Source: Acidimicrobiaceae bacterium (GTDB lineage Bacteria > Actinomycetota > Acidimicrobiia > Acidimicrobiales > RAAP-2). Taken from it: a DNA stretch of 64,000 nt. A program made the translations under genes and the position numbers. The stretch covers positions 34,063 through 98,062 of the forward strand of contig PNAH01000025.1 of assembly GCA_003170315.1 (NCBI GenBank). The letters are read 5' to 3'. Below are positions 15,825-24,651 of this stretch, piece by piece (within the stretch, counting starts at the first letter, position 1; every line of letters starts with the position of its first letter). A model generated the notes under the pieces. That model had not been told where the DNA came from. It saw nothing but the letters and a program-made list of their open reading frames with translations, and did not search any database.

Positions 15825-17555
15825 TCAAAGGCGCTGGTGAGCTGCGAAGCGTCGCGCTCGCAACCAAGCTCCATTGTTGACGTCGACCACGCGCTCGTGC
15901 GTCAACGGCGAGCTCGACGCCAGCACTTCTTCGTCATCGCCGACGCAGAAGGGTTCGCCTGAGAAATTCACGACGCAGCGAAAGTCGGGACCACGTCGTA
16001 AAACGAGGACGCCCGTTGGGCTGGGTTCCCAAGTGATGGCCCACTCGTCATTATTGAAAATGGTCGAGCGCCACGCCAGAACTGACCTAAAGAAGTGCAA
16101 CGTTGACGATGCGTCGTTGAGCTGCGTAGCCACACTCACGTCGGCCCAACTTTGCGGTTGAGGCAACCAGGTTTCATGCCGCGCACTGAAGCCGAGGGTA
16201 GGTCCTTCCTTCTCCCACGGCAGTGGCACGCGACAACCGTCTCGTCCGAGTTCTTGCTTGCCGGTGCGGAAGTAAATAGGATCTTGCAGCCTGTCCTCGT
16301 GAATGTCCATGACTTCCCAAAGACCTAGTTCTTCACCTTGATATATGCAAGCTGAACCCGGGAGGGCCAATGCCAGCAAGTACGCGGCCCGAGCACGCCC
16401 GTGTCCGGTCGGCGTGACGTCGCCCAGCACGCCCTCGGCGGGACCATCTTGTGAGTAGCGCGACACCGTGCGCTTCTCGTCGTGACTCGACAGCGTCCAC
16501 GTCATCCACGAATGACCCTCGAAGCACGCGCCGTGCAGCGTGTTGATCATTTGACGAAACGCGTCGGCGTTCCAGACAATCTTGGACAGGTCGAATGACA
16601 ATGTTGACTGCAGTTCGTCGCGGCGCAGATAACGGGCTAGTCGATCAACGTCACGCACCACAACTTCGCCAACCAGGAACTTCTCGGTCGGGTACTCCCG
16701 AGCAACGCGGCGCCACCGTCGCAGGACGTCGTGCACGCCCTCGGCGTCGTAGAACGGAACCGGACCCCAAATGTCGGGTCGGTACAAGTGGTCGGGCGCA
16801 AAACCCATGTCGCGGTAATCATCGTCCTTGCCTATTGCCGACACGGCGTCGAGTCGGCAACCGTCAACGCCTCGATTAAACCAGTACCGCAGAATTTCGT
16901 CGAATTGGACCAGCACTTCCTCGTTCTTCCAGTTCAGATCCGGCTGGCTGGAGTCGAAGAGATGGAAAAACCACTGACCGGGCGTATCGTCATGATTCAG
17001 GGTCCGGGTCCACGCGGGTCCGCCGAAGATGCTCTTCCAATCGTTAGGCGGTTCGTCTCCACCCTCACCTTGACCATCTTTGAAGTAAAACCATTCACGT
17101 TCCCTTGAACCTTCGGGCGAGCTCAGTGCCGATTGGAACCAGGGGTGCTGGCTTGAACAGTGATTCGCGACGAAATCAAGAACGACCCGAAGTCCTAGTT
17201 GGTGACTGGCGTCAATCAGGTCTTGGACGTCTTCGAGCGAACCAAAGAGAGGATCGGTGTCGACGTAGTCTCTGACGTCGTAGCCCCCGTCGAGCATGGG
17301 CGATGCGTACCAAGGAGAAATCCACACGGCATCGACGCCGAGTTCTTTGATGTAAGGCAAACGACTGATCAATCCAGCGATGTCGCCCACGCCGTCATCA
17401 TTGGCGTCGGCGAAACTTCTCAAATAGACCTGGTACAGAACTGCTTTGTGCCACCACTTCAGCGACGACTGGATGTCGATGTCGGGCCATGCGACGTGAC
17501 CCGGTAAGTGAATCGAATCGAGGATTCGCTTTTGCGCTTCTTCTTCGACAATCAT
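15825..17555 (-). CDS. GH13 alpha-glucosidase/oligo-1,6-glucosidase
   Basis: 576 residues from the ATG at 17555, which has AAAGGAAG upstream. The GH13 landmarks are in order: LYQVYLRSFADANDDGVGDI, GVDAVWISPWYASPMLDGGYDV, DFVANHCSSQHPWF (region I), GCRLDAVSAI with the nucleophile Asp (region II), FLVGEVVV with the acid/base Glu (region III) and LSSHDEKR (region IV). The region-I/II pattern and the DVRDY loop fit exo-acting alpha-glucosidases of the GH13_23/30 type rather than amylases. No signal peptide, so it hydrolyses imported oligosaccharides in the cytoplasm. It diverges from the lacI-ABC operon, which would supply its substrate. Confidence 0.93.
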   Translation of the reverse strand: MIVEEEAQKRILDSIHLPGHVAWPDIDIQSSLKWWHKAVLYQVYLRSFADANDDGVGDIAGLISRLPYIKELGVDAVWISPWYASPMLDGGYDVRDYVDTDPLFGSLEDVQDLIDASHQLGLRVVLDFVANHCSSQHPWFQSALSSPEGSREREWFYFKDGQGEGGDEPPNDWKSIFGGPAWTRTLNHDDTPGQWFFHLFDSSQPDLNWKNEEVLVQFDEILRYWFNRGVDGCRLDAVSAIGKDDDYRDMGFAPDHLYRPDIWGPVPFYDAEGVHDVLRRWRRVAREYPTEKFLVGEVVVRDVDRLARYLRRDELQSTLSFDLSKIVWNADAFRQMINTLHGACFEGHSWMTWTLSSHDEKRTVSRYSQDGPAEGVLGDVTPTGHGRARAAYLLALALPGSACIYQGEELGLWEVMDIHEDRLQDPIYFRTGKQELGRDGCRVPLPWEKEGPTLGFSARHETWLPQPQSWADVSVATQLNDASSTLHFFRSVLAWRSTIFNNDEWAITWEPSPTGVLVLRRGPDFRCVVNFSGEPFCVGDDEEVLASSSPLTHERVVDVNNGAWLRARRFAAHQRL

Positions 17556-17753
17556 AAATCTTCCTTTTAATCTGAATTGTTGCGACACGTTGACGGCCAC
17601 AATATTGAACGAACTACTCCCAACGAAGCGTCGATGCCTCGCTCAATTCTTAAAGCTTCGAACTCGCTACACCTCGTGTTGAACGAGCCCCGACTTTGGT
17701 GACCACCGTCGCCAGAACATTGCATCCACGTTCAAAGTTCCGTCGTATTCGAC

Positions 17754-17782
17754 TTGACACTGATATTAGTGCTCTGTATCAT
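17754..17782 (+). promoter_or_regulatory. Sigma-70 promoter with embedded dyad ahead of the lacI-ABC operon
   Basis: A consensus -35 TTGACA (17754-17759) and a -10 TATCAT (17777-17782) are separated by exactly 17 bases. The dyad CACTGAT/ATTAGTG (17758-17771, six of seven positions paired) overlaps the -35 and spacer, an ideal place for repression by the LacI-family protein encoded about 60 bases downstream. The regulatory link is inference. Confidence 0.75.
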
Positions 17783-17841
17783 GCCATGGAACCGGTTCCG
17801 AATTGGGAGTGTCGTACCGGATTTCTTGGGGGGAAGCCGCT

Positions 17842-18942
17842 GTGAGGAAGCGTACGATCAGCATCGCCACCGTGGCCGCAGAAGCCGGGGTGGGCGTCGG
17901 CACTGTTTCGCGCGTACTCAATGGGAGCGATCAGGTCAGCGAGGCGACCCTCAAACGCGTCCTCGGCACGATAGAACGTTTAGATTATCGACCCCTTCGC
18001 AGTGCCTCGTCGCTCTCGAAGGGACGCACCGATGCCGTCGGCATTCTCGTGTCGGTGATCACCCGACCGTCAGTCATGGCGCGTCTGGTTGGCGTAATCG
18101 ATGTCCTGAGCGACGCGGGCCTCGACGCGGTCGTCTTCAACGTCGAGAATCGGGCGCAACTCGAACGACACCTTTCCTCGATCATCGATCAGCGTCGCGT
18201 TGACGGCATTATTGCGATCTCACTCCGCATTCCCAAAGAGCGCATCACGCGCATCCGCAAACTTGCCATACCCCTCGTGCTCGTCGACAACAGTCTTCCT
18301 AATCTTCCCTGCGTCTACATCGACGACGTTGCGGGCGGCAAAATGGCGACGGAGCACCTCCTTTCACTGGGTCATCGGCGAATTGGATTCATTGGCGACA
18401 ACGCGAGATCTGACTTGGGTATGTCCGCGTCAGAAAACCGCTACGCCGGCTATCTGATGGCCTTGGAAGCGGCCGGAATCGGACCTGACTTTGACCTGGT
18501 GGCGCGCGGTCCCCACTCTTCGGAAGCCGCTGCGGTTCTCGCCAGTGCACTGTTCGAACTAGGTAAGCGTCGCCCAACGGCGATCTTTGCGAGTTCCGAC
18601 ACCTTGGCCGTGGGTGTGATCAAAGAGGCACAGCAACACCGACTGAAGATCCCTGATGACTTGGCCGTCATTGGTTATGACAATCTTGAAGTTTCTTCCA
18701 TTCTCGACATCTCTACCGTGAACCAGCCGCTGCTGGAGTCGGGAACCAAGGGAGCGTCAATGATGGTCTCGCTGCTCAATGGCGAGATCGCAAAGCCTCA
18801 TCGAGAGGAACTTGTTCTCGATGTTGTCCCCCGAGGAAGTTCCTTGGGGATCCAAAGGAACAGTCCCACCAAGCTCTACGGCGTCGTGGAGGGCCCGCAA
18901 GGCCTCCAGATTCTTCAGGGGGGAGAGGAGCTGGTGTCTTGA
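17842..18942 (+). CDS. LacI-family repressor of the alpha-glucoside locus
   Basis: 366 residues from the GTG at 17842, preceded by GGGGGGAAG; a longer in-frame start at 17803 adds residues outside the domain. The HTH is SIATVAAEAGVGVGTVSRVLNG with hinge LDYRPLRSASSLSKGR, then a periplasmic-binding-like sensor domain (GILVSVITRPSVMARLV, VDGIIAISLRIPKE, LGHRRIGFIGDN, PTAIFASSDTLAVGVIKEA). It would bind the dyad at its own promoter and be released by an imported alpha-glucoside. First gene of the operon with the binding protein, permeases and ATPase; the next gene begins about 30 bases later. Confidence 0.93.
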   Translation: MRKRTISIATVAAEAGVGVGTVSRVLNGSDQVSEATLKRVLGTIERLDYRPLRSASSLSKGRTDAVGILVSVITRPSVMARLVGVIDVLSDAGLDAVVFNVENRAQLERHLSSIIDQRRVDGIIAISLRIPKERITRIRKLAIPLVLVDNSLPNLPCVYIDDVAGGKMATEHLLSLGHRRIGFIGDNARSDLGMSASENRYAGYLMALEAAGIGPDFDLVARGPHSSEAAAVLASALFELGKRRPTAIFASSDTLAVGVIKEAQQHRLKIPDDLAVIGYDNLEVSSILDISTVNQPLLESGTKGASMMVSLLNGEIAKPHREELVLDVVPRGSSLGIQRNSPTKLYGVVEGPQGLQILQGGEELVS

Positions 18943-18971
18943 AAGAGATAATCAAAACGAAAAGGGGAGTT

Positions 18972-20342
18972 ATGAGTATGAACTTATTTGGGAGGGCGAA
19001 GGCGTCTCGCAAGGCCCTGATAGCCGCCGTAGCTTTAACGACCGTAGCCAGTATGTCCATCATTTTGTCGAATGGACCCGCGTTGGCGGCATCGAAGAAG
19101 ATAGGCGGCTCAGTGTCGATATGGGCCGAGTGGACGAGCACCGAGCAGCAAGATTTCAAGGCGGTATTGCAGCCCTTCGAGGACTCGACCGGCATCACGG
19201 TTCATTACACCGGTAAGGGCAGCAATATGGATACGGCGCTTGACGCGGCAGTCGCCGGCGGTTCTCCGCCCGCGGTCGCCCTGGTCCCGGATCCCGGCAC
19301 CCTCGACACGCTCGCAGCCAAGCACGCCATAAAGCCGCTGGCTTCAATTATTGGTTCCGAGTCGAAGAACTACGGGACCGCCTGGAGCGCCTTGGCCACC
19401 TACAAGAAGAAGTTGTACGGAATCTGGTTTAAGGCCGCTAACAAGAACACCGTCTATTACAACCCGGCCGTGTTCAAGGCTGCGGGCATCTCGTCGGCGC
19501 CGACCTCGTGGTCGCAGTTGCTGACGGACGAGACGACGATTGCCAACGGCGGTACCTACGCTCCGGTCTCGCTGTGCACGGACATCGGATGGCCCGTCGC
19601 CGACCTCTTCCAGAATCTTTTCTTGAAGCTGAACGGCGCAACTGCCTACGATCAACTGGCGACGCACAAGATGAAGTGGTCAAGTTCCGCCGTGACCAAT
19701 ACGTTCGCCGAAATGGCTCAGTTGACCGGTGCCAGCGGTGCAAACCTGCTCGGTGGCATGAAGGGCGCTCTGGCCGACGGCTCGTGGCCGAACTGCACCA
19801 CCAGCGTGTTCCCAGCATCGGGCTCGCCGACAGCCGCGATGGTGTTCGAGGCTGACTTCCTCACGAGTAACGTTCCGTCGAACTACACGCCAGGTAACGG
19901 CAGTTCGTGCACGTTGAGCGCGAAGGCCTCACCGTGTTACGACACGTTCAACTTCCCGGCGCCTACCGGTAGTGCCTACGCGGCCGACATCCAGGGCTCG
20001 GGTGACGTGGCGATGTTGCTGACGTCGACTCGTCAGTCCAAAGCGCTGATCAAGTACTTAGCGTCGCCGAGTGCGGCGTCCATTTGGGCCAACCTGGGTG
20101 GTTTCGTCACGCCCAACAAGAAGGTGGCCCTTGGTTCATACCCGGACAGCGTATCCAAGGCCGACGCGAGGGCCCTGACCTCCGCCAAGGCCTTCGTGTT
20201 CAGCCTCGATGACTTGCAGGTTGGTTGGGAGCCGGCATTGTGGGCTGACATGCTCAACGTCTTGCAAAACCCGTCGGCGTCCAACGTCACCACGGTGGAG
20301 GCACTGATGGACACGCAGGCGACGGCAGCGCTCGGCCACTAG
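18972..20342 (+). CDS. Sugar ABC transporter substrate-binding protein
   Basis: 456 residues from the ATG at 18972, which has AAGGGGAG upstream. An N-terminal signal (ALIAAVALTTVASMSIIL then GPALAAS) precedes the mature start KKIGGSVSIWAEWTSTEQQDF, the classic family-1 (MalE/AglE-like) beginning: strand, then VLQPFEDSTGITVHYTGKG. The C-terminal lobe contains QGSGDVAMLL and TSAKAFVFSLDDLQVGW. No lipobox cysteine is evident. It would capture an alpha-glucoside outside the membrane and deliver it to the two permeases. A strong hairpin follows its stop codon. Confidence 0.93.
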   Translation: MSMNLFGRAKASRKALIAAVALTTVASMSIILSNGPALAASKKIGGSVSIWAEWTSTEQQDFKAVLQPFEDSTGITVHYTGKGSNMDTALDAAVAGGSPPAVALVPDPGTLDTLAAKHAIKPLASIIGSESKNYGTAWSALATYKKKLYGIWFKAANKNTVYYNPAVFKAAGISSAPTSWSQLLTDETTIANGGTYAPVSLCTDIGWPVADLFQNLFLKLNGATAYDQLATHKMKWSSSAVTNTFAEMAQLTGASGANLLGGMKGALADGSWPNCTTSVFPASGSPTAAMVFEADFLTSNVPSNYTPGNGSSCTLSAKASPCYDTFNFPAPTGSAYAADIQGSGDVAMLLTSTRQSKALIKYLASPSAASIWANLGGFVTPNKKVALGSYPDSVSKADARALTSAKAFVFSLDDLQVGWEPALWADMLNVLQNPSASNVTTVEALMDTQATAALGH

Positions 20343-20406
20343 GCCACCAAGAGTTGCCGCGAGAAGGATCATCGTGAACGTAAGAGAATCGCACGTCGCC
20401 GAGAGC

Positions 20407-20440
20407 CGCTCCACCCCTGACTTCTTTCAGGGGTGGAGCG
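20407..20440 (+). terminator. Intercistronic hairpin after the binding-protein gene
   Basis: CGCTCCACCCCTGA (20407-20420) and TCAGGGGTGGAGCG (20427-20440) form a perfect 14-bp stem with a six-base loop and no T-run. As in malE-malF, such a structure between binding protein and permease genes commonly protects the upstream message and lowers downstream expression; it is unlikely to be a full terminator. Confidence 0.8.
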
Positions 20441-20465
20441 GACCTCGGCGCGATGGGCTGACCTT

Positions 20466-21893
20466 GTGACGTCGGTAACCGCCGAGGGCCTGAAAGTCGG
20501 CGCACCGAGAGCCTCGCGCCAGCACGGTTGGTGGCGTCGGAACTGGGTCTCCATAGCGTTTATCGCGCCGGGAATCATTTGGCTCTTGGCGATCGTGGTC
20601 TACCCGACCATCGCGACGGTCAGATTCAGTTTCTACAACGAGTCGGCGACGAAGTTCGTCGGGCTTCACAACTTCGCATCGGTCTTTTCAACTGACACGA
20701 TTCTGACCGCGTTCAAGAACAACGTCGTCTGGGTGCTGATCTTCCCATTCTTCGTCACCTTCATTGGCCTGATGGTCGCGGTGCTCACCGAGCGCATTCG
20801 CTGGGCCACGGCCTTCAAGGCCATCATCGTGATGCCGATCGTCTTCAGCACTACCGCCTCGGCGCTGGTCTGGCGCACCATTTTCGACCTTGATCCTCAC
20901 GTTGGCGTCGTCAACGCTATCGAGCAGACGGTGAGCGACTGGTTCTCAACGCCGGGGGCGTATCCACTCAATTCGGCAATCGGCCAAACGGCTGTGTCCC
21001 TCGCCTCATTCAATACGACGGGGGCCCCGGGAGGCGCACTGGCCAGCAAGTCCGCGGTTCAACCGGGCGGCACAGTGATGATGGGCCTGACCAGAATTAG
21101 TTCCGCCACGCTGCAAACACTGGGAGCCAAGACGCCGGTGGCGCCGCAGACGATCGCGGGCGGGATCGCCGGAGTGGTGTGGAACGACTTCTCGCCGTCG
21201 CAGACGTCCAATACGACGACCATCGTGTCGGACGAGCACGGGCTGCCGAATCTGCGACTTTCCCTCGTCAATTCGACTGGATCCAGCGTCGCCTCAACCG
21301 TGACGAACTCCAGCGGCGACTTCAGTTTCTCGCACGTCGCGCCGGGTAGTTATCACGTGGAGGTACCGGCCTCAAACTTCCAGACCTCGTTCGTGGGCAC
21401 CTTCTGGCTCGGATCGCAATCGATTACGCCGGCCAGCGGCCTCAACCAGACCGCCCAATCCTTGCTCAGCGTCCCCTTGATCGACCTGGCGATGATCATC
21501 TCCTACATCTGGATCTGGGCCGGCTTCGCCATGGTGTTGATCGGCGCCGGACTCGCGGCGCTCAACCGTGAAGTCCTGGAGGCCGCGGAGATCGATGGCG
21601 CCACCGAGTGGCAGACCTTGCGACGGGTGACAATTCCGATGCTCGCGCCGGTGTTGACGGTGGTATTCGTCACCATGGTCATCAACGTATTGAAAGTCTT
21701 TGACATCATCTTGAACATGGCTCCGGGGTCCTCCCAAGGGCCGGCCACCACGCTGGCCCTTTCGATCTACAACGATGGCTTCACCGGGGGCATCCACTCG
21801 GGTGTCGCGAGCGCCATCGCCGTGATCCTGTTCCTCCTGGTCGTCCCCGTCATGTTTTGGAATCTTAGGAAGCTCAAGGGGGGAAGCGCGTGA
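20466..21893 (+). CDS. MalF-type sugar ABC permease with an inserted extracellular Ig-like (SdrD/CNA-B-like) domain
   Basis: About 475 residues, much longer than the usual 290-310. Three membrane helices (WVSIAFIAPGIIWLLAIVVY, VWVLIFPFFVTFIGLMVAVL, AFKAIIVMPIVFSTTASALV) come first, then an insert of roughly 180 residues, then the rest of a normal permease with the EAA loop EAAEIDGATEWQTLRRVTIP. The insert includes a prealbumin-like module: IAGVVWNDFSPS, DEHGLPNLRLSLVNSTG, SSGDFSFSHVAPGSYHVEV. E. coli MalF has its P2 domain, which touches MalE, at the same place. The start is uncertain: GTG at 20466 is chosen because an in-frame GTG at 20433 lies inside the hairpin arm; neither has a good ribosome site. 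Confidence 0.88.
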   Translation: MTSVTAEGLKVGAPRASRQHGWWRRNWVSIAFIAPGIIWLLAIVVYPTIATVRFSFYNESATKFVGLHNFASVFSTDTILTAFKNNVVWVLIFPFFVTFIGLMVAVLTERIRWATAFKAIIVMPIVFSTTASALVWRTIFDLDPHVGVVNAIEQTVSDWFSTPGAYPLNSAIGQTAVSLASFNTTGAPGGALASKSAVQPGGTVMMGLTRISSATLQTLGAKTPVAPQTIAGGIAGVVWNDFSPSQTSNTTTIVSDEHGLPNLRLSLVNSTGSSVASTVTNSSGDFSFSHVAPGSYHVEVPASNFQTSFVGTFWLGSQSITPASGLNQTAQSLLSVPLIDLAMIISYIWIWAGFAMVLIGAGLAALNREVLEAAEIDGATEWQTLRRVTIPMLAPVLTVVFVTMVINVLKVFDIILNMAPGSSQGPATTLALSIYNDGFTGGIHSGVASAIAVILFLLVVPVMFWNLRKLKGGSA

Positions 21894-22801
21894 CCATCGA
21901 CGCCCCAGTGAAAGAGAACAGAGTTGGAGGCCTGGCGAAGCGGCTCCATCTCTCGAAGGCCGTGGTGAATGTCATTCTCGCACTGGTGGCCATCTTCTGG
22001 TTGGTTCCCACGATCTCGCTCCTCGTTATCTCGCTGCGTCCGGAGTCGCTCTTCGGGGTCTCGGGCTGGTGGAAGGTCTTCACCGATCCTTCGCAACTCA
22101 CTTTTGGCAACTACTCCACGATCTTTTCCCAGGGGTTCGCCACGGGTGGCGTACTGGACTCCCTCCTCACCTCGCTCGAGATCACGATTCCCGCGACGCT
22201 GCTGGTCACTATGATTTCGTGCCTGGCGGCCTACAGCCTCGTGTTCGGTTCGTGGCGTGGTCGAGACATGATCTTCTTCGGAATCGTGGGACTGATGGTC
22301 GTGCCGCTCCAAGTGGCGCTGATTCCCGTCGTTCAGTTATACCGGGAGATGGGCAACCTCTTCGGGCTCAATCCCTATGGGACGATTCCCGGTGTCATCA
22401 TCTTCCACGTCGCCTTCGGTCTGCCCTTCGGCATCTTTCTCATGCGCAATTTCCTGACCGGCATCCCGAGGGACCTCCTCGAAGCGGGGCGCATCGAAGG
22501 CGCGGGCGAGTGGAAGATCTTCTATCGCATCGTGTTGCCCCTCGCCCTCCCCGCGATCGCGTCGCTGGCGATATTCCAATTCATCTGGGTGTGGAACGAC
22601 CTGTTGGTCGCGCTGGTGTTCCTCGGCGGCAACGTGCACTCGCCCCTCACGATCTTTCTCTACGATCAGACCCGATCGTTGGCGGCGAACTACTGGATCG
22701 TGTCCACCGGTGCCGTGGTGTCCATCTTCGTGCCGCTGATCGTCTTCTTCTCCTTCCAGCGTTACTTCGTCCGTGGTGTCCTAGCGGGTGCCGTCAAATG
22801 A
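21890..22801 (+). CDS. MalG-type sugar ABC transporter permease
   Basis: A 303-residue permease beginning at a GTG that overlaps the stop of the first permease by 4 bp (GTGA). Six membrane segments are visible, starting with VVNVILALVAIFWLVPTISLLV and ending with YWIVSTGAVVSIFVPLIVFF. The coupling EAA motif is EAGRIEGAGEWKIFYRIVLP, typical for the second permease of CUT1 sugar transporters, and the protein ends in FQRYFVRGVLAGAVK as is usual in the MalG/UgpE group. Pairs with the MalF-type subunit to form the channel. Confidence 0.94.
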   Translation: MTIDAPVKENRVGGLAKRLHLSKAVVNVILALVAIFWLVPTISLLVISLRPESLFGVSGWWKVFTDPSQLTFGNYSTIFSQGFATGGVLDSLLTSLEITIPATLLVTMISCLAAYSLVFGSWRGRDMIFFGIVGLMVVPLQVALIPVVQLYREMGNLFGLNPYGTIPGVIIFHVAFGLPFGIFLMRNFLTGIPRDLLEAGRIEGAGEWKIFYRIVLPLALPAIASLAIFQFIWVWNDLLVALVFLGGNVHSPLTIFLYDQTRSLAANYWIVSTGAVVSIFVPLIVFFSFQRYFVRGVLAGAVK

Positions 22802-22811
22802 GTGAGGCCTA

Positions 22812-23915
22812 ATGTCCAGTGTCACCCTGAGGGAACTGACCAAGCAGTACGCCGGTAACGCCGCGCTCTCGCTCGACGCGGTGAACCTCGACGTAGCCCA
22901 CGGCGAGTTCGTCTGCCTCGTGGGTCCGTCGGGCTGTGGCAAGACCACCGCGCTTCGGATGATTGCGGGACTCGAGTCGGTGACCAGTGGCGATATCGAG
23001 ATTGGTGATCGAGTGGTCAACGATCTGTCGCCTCGCGATCGCGACATCGCTCTCGTGTTCCAGAGTTACGCGCTCTACCCGCACATGACCGTCTTCGACA
23101 ACATGAGTTTTGGTCTCAAGCTCCGCAAAGTCCCCAAAGATGAGATCAAGGCGGCCGTCACGGACGCGGCGCGCATACTCGACCTCGAGCTGTATCTCGA
23201 TCGCAAGCCAGCCCAGCTATCGGGCGGCCAGCGCCAGCGCGTCGCCTTGGGTCGCGCGATCGTGCGCAACCCCGCCGCCTTCTTGATGGACGAGCCCCTT
23301 TCGAATCTCGACGCCAAGCTCCGAGTACAAACACGCGCCGAGATCGCTCGGTTGCACCACCGCCTGGGCGCGACGATGATCTACGTGACTCACGACCAGG
23401 TCGAGGCCATGACGATGGCCGATCGAATCGCCGTCATCAACTTGGGCAAGCTCGAGCAGGTGGGTTCACCACGAGAACTCTACGACCGGCCGGCGAACCA
23501 GTTCGTCGCGGGCTTCATCGGTTCGCCATCGATGAACTTCGTGCCGATGCACGTGGAGTCGATTGACGGAGGAATTCGCGTGGTGAGTGCCGGGGGCGAC
23601 ATGGACGTCATTCTCGACGACGTCGAATCGGCCATCATCCGTAGCGCTGGCGTGAGCGACGTCGTCCTTGGCGTCCGCCCGGAGCATATCGATAGCCAGC
23701 CGCGAAGTGGCCGCGGTTTGCAGTTGCGAGCCTCCGTCGAGGTCATCGAGTTTCTTGGTAACGACGAACACGTCCACCTCTCGTCCGGAAGCCATGAGCT
23801 CGTCGCTATCGTCGACGCTCGCACGCCCTTGACTATTGGGGACTCTGTGACACTGAGCGCTTCAATCGAGGCGATTCACCTCTTTCACCCTGAGACGGGC
23901 GTAACGCTGAAGTAG
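22812..23915 (+). CDS. CUT1-type sugar ABC transporter ATP-binding protein (MsmK/UgpC-like)
   Basis: A 367-residue ATPase. Walker A is GPSGCGKTT, the Q-loop is VFQSYALYPHMTV, the signature is LSGGQRQRV, Walker B is AFLMDEPLSNLDAK and the H-loop is YVTHDQVEAMTMADR. After residue 240 comes a regulatory OB-fold/TOBE region (VVLGVRPEHIDSQ, VEVIEFLGNDEHVHL), as in MalK-type ATPases. It starts 10 bases after the second permease stop. A full transporter with its own ATPase lies in one operon, whereas many actinobacteria supply a shared MsiK elsewhere. Confidence 0.95.
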   Translation: MSSVTLRELTKQYAGNAALSLDAVNLDVAHGEFVCLVGPSGCGKTTALRMIAGLESVTSGDIEIGDRVVNDLSPRDRDIALVFQSYALYPHMTVFDNMSFGLKLRKVPKDEIKAAVTDAARILDLELYLDRKPAQLSGGQRQRVALGRAIVRNPAAFLMDEPLSNLDAKLRVQTRAEIARLHHRLGATMIYVTHDQVEAMTMADRIAVINLGKLEQVGSPRELYDRPANQFVAGFIGSPSMNFVPMHVESIDGGIRVVSAGGDMDVILDDVESAIIRSAGVSDVVLGVRPEHIDSQPRSGRGLQLRASVEVIEFLGNDEHVHLSSGSHELVAIVDARTPLTIGDSVTLSASIEAIHLFHPETGVTLK

Positions 23916-23923
23916 TCGGGTTA

Positions 23924-23950
23924 CTCGTGGCCCCTCGTGGTCGCTCGTGG
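23924..23950. repeat. Three tandem CTCGTGG units at 10-bp period
   Basis: CTCGTGG occurs at 23924, 23934 and 23944, exactly ten bases apart, immediately after the ABC ATPase stop codon. The meaning is unknown; it could be a protein-binding array or simple slippage. Confidence 0.8.
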
Positions 23951-23961
23951 TCACATGAAAG

Positions 23962-23978
23962 CCCTTATAAATTAAGGG
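23962..23978. terminator. Weak hairpin downstream of the sugar operon
   Basis: CCCTTA-taaat-TAAGGG forms a six-base stem 47 bases after the ATPase stop, with no T-run. It could end transcription only weakly. The same stretch resembles the left flank of the tRNA-Glu fragment at 46361 (shared TTATAAAT, AATTTCC and GCACCCC in the same order), so it may instead be an old mobile-element end. Confidence 0.35.
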
Positions 23979-23996
23979 TGTGGGCGAATTTCCTTC

Positions 23997-24082
23997 GCAC
24001 CCCACGGTGGTTGTAGTTCAAACTCCTGTCATCGAGTGGTTGCGTTGGCTCGATGCCGTGGCAGAGTTCGTCAAAGAGCGGG
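23997..24082. repeat. Diverged 86-bp direct repeat, copy A
   Basis: This stretch (starting GCACCCCACGGTGG and ending AAAGAGCGGG) recurs at 25791-25876 with about 87 percent identity by eye. One frame in both copies stays open (VVVQTPVIEWLRWLDAVAEF in A), and the differences between the copies are mostly conservative in that frame, suggesting the unit came from the 3' end of a coding gene. The two copies bracket the 24.1-25.8 kb segment. Confidence 0.8.
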
Positions 24083-24258
24083 ATTAGCACTAAAGGTCAC
24101 TGGGAATCTTTGTCTTAGAACCATAGAAGGACAGCTCCTTGAGGTCCCAATGGCCGAACCGCGACATCGTCGTGAAGGGACCGTTGGCGCGTCGCCATTT
24201 TGCGATGTAGACCTGTAGGGAGTTTTGCCATGTTGGTGGAGGAGAAGGGGGATGCCCG

Positions 24259-24651
24259 ATGGGTGCTCATGACAACGGAGAACTGATTCGCAGCGGATAC
24301 GAGGCGTTTTCTAAAGGGGATATGGAGACGATTGCCAAGATTTTTGGACCGGACATCCGCTGGAGCACCAGTGGCCGCAACCTGATTTCTGGGACCTGTA
24401 ACGGACAAGAAGAGACGTTTGCATTCTTCGGTAGGCTCATGGAGCTTACGGACGGTACCTTCACTGTCGCTATTCACGATCTGCTCGCCACCGACGACCA
24501 TGTGGTTGTGCTCGCTAAGGAGTCCGCGAGCCGTAACGGTAAGAGTCTGGAGGCTGATGACGTCCACGTTTGGCACCTCGCTAACGGAAAAGCGGTGGAG
24601 TTCTGGGGGATATCTAAAGATCAGCACGAGGTCGACGAGTTCTGGGCGTAA
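24259..24651 (+). CDS. SnoaL-like (NTF2-fold) protein
   Basis: 130 residues with the SnoaL/NTF2 layout: an N-terminal helix (LIRSGYEAFSKGDMETIAKIF), a strand with PDIRWSTSG, the ETFAFFGRLMELTDG helix, then the curved sheet (FTVAIHDLLATDDHVVVLAKE, DDVHVWHLANGKAVEFWG). GGAGAAGGGG precedes the ATG. Members include polyketide cyclases, steroid isomerases and proteins of unknown job; catalytic residues cannot be assigned here. The gene sits between the two 86-bp direct repeats and is probably a transferred or shuffled cassette. Confidence 0.8.
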   Translation: MGAHDNGELIRSGYEAFSKGDMETIAKIFGPDIRWSTSGRNLISGTCNGQEETFAFFGRLMELTDGTFTVAIHDLLATDDHVVVLAKESASRNGKSLEADDVHVWHLANGKAVEFWGISKDQHEVDEFWA

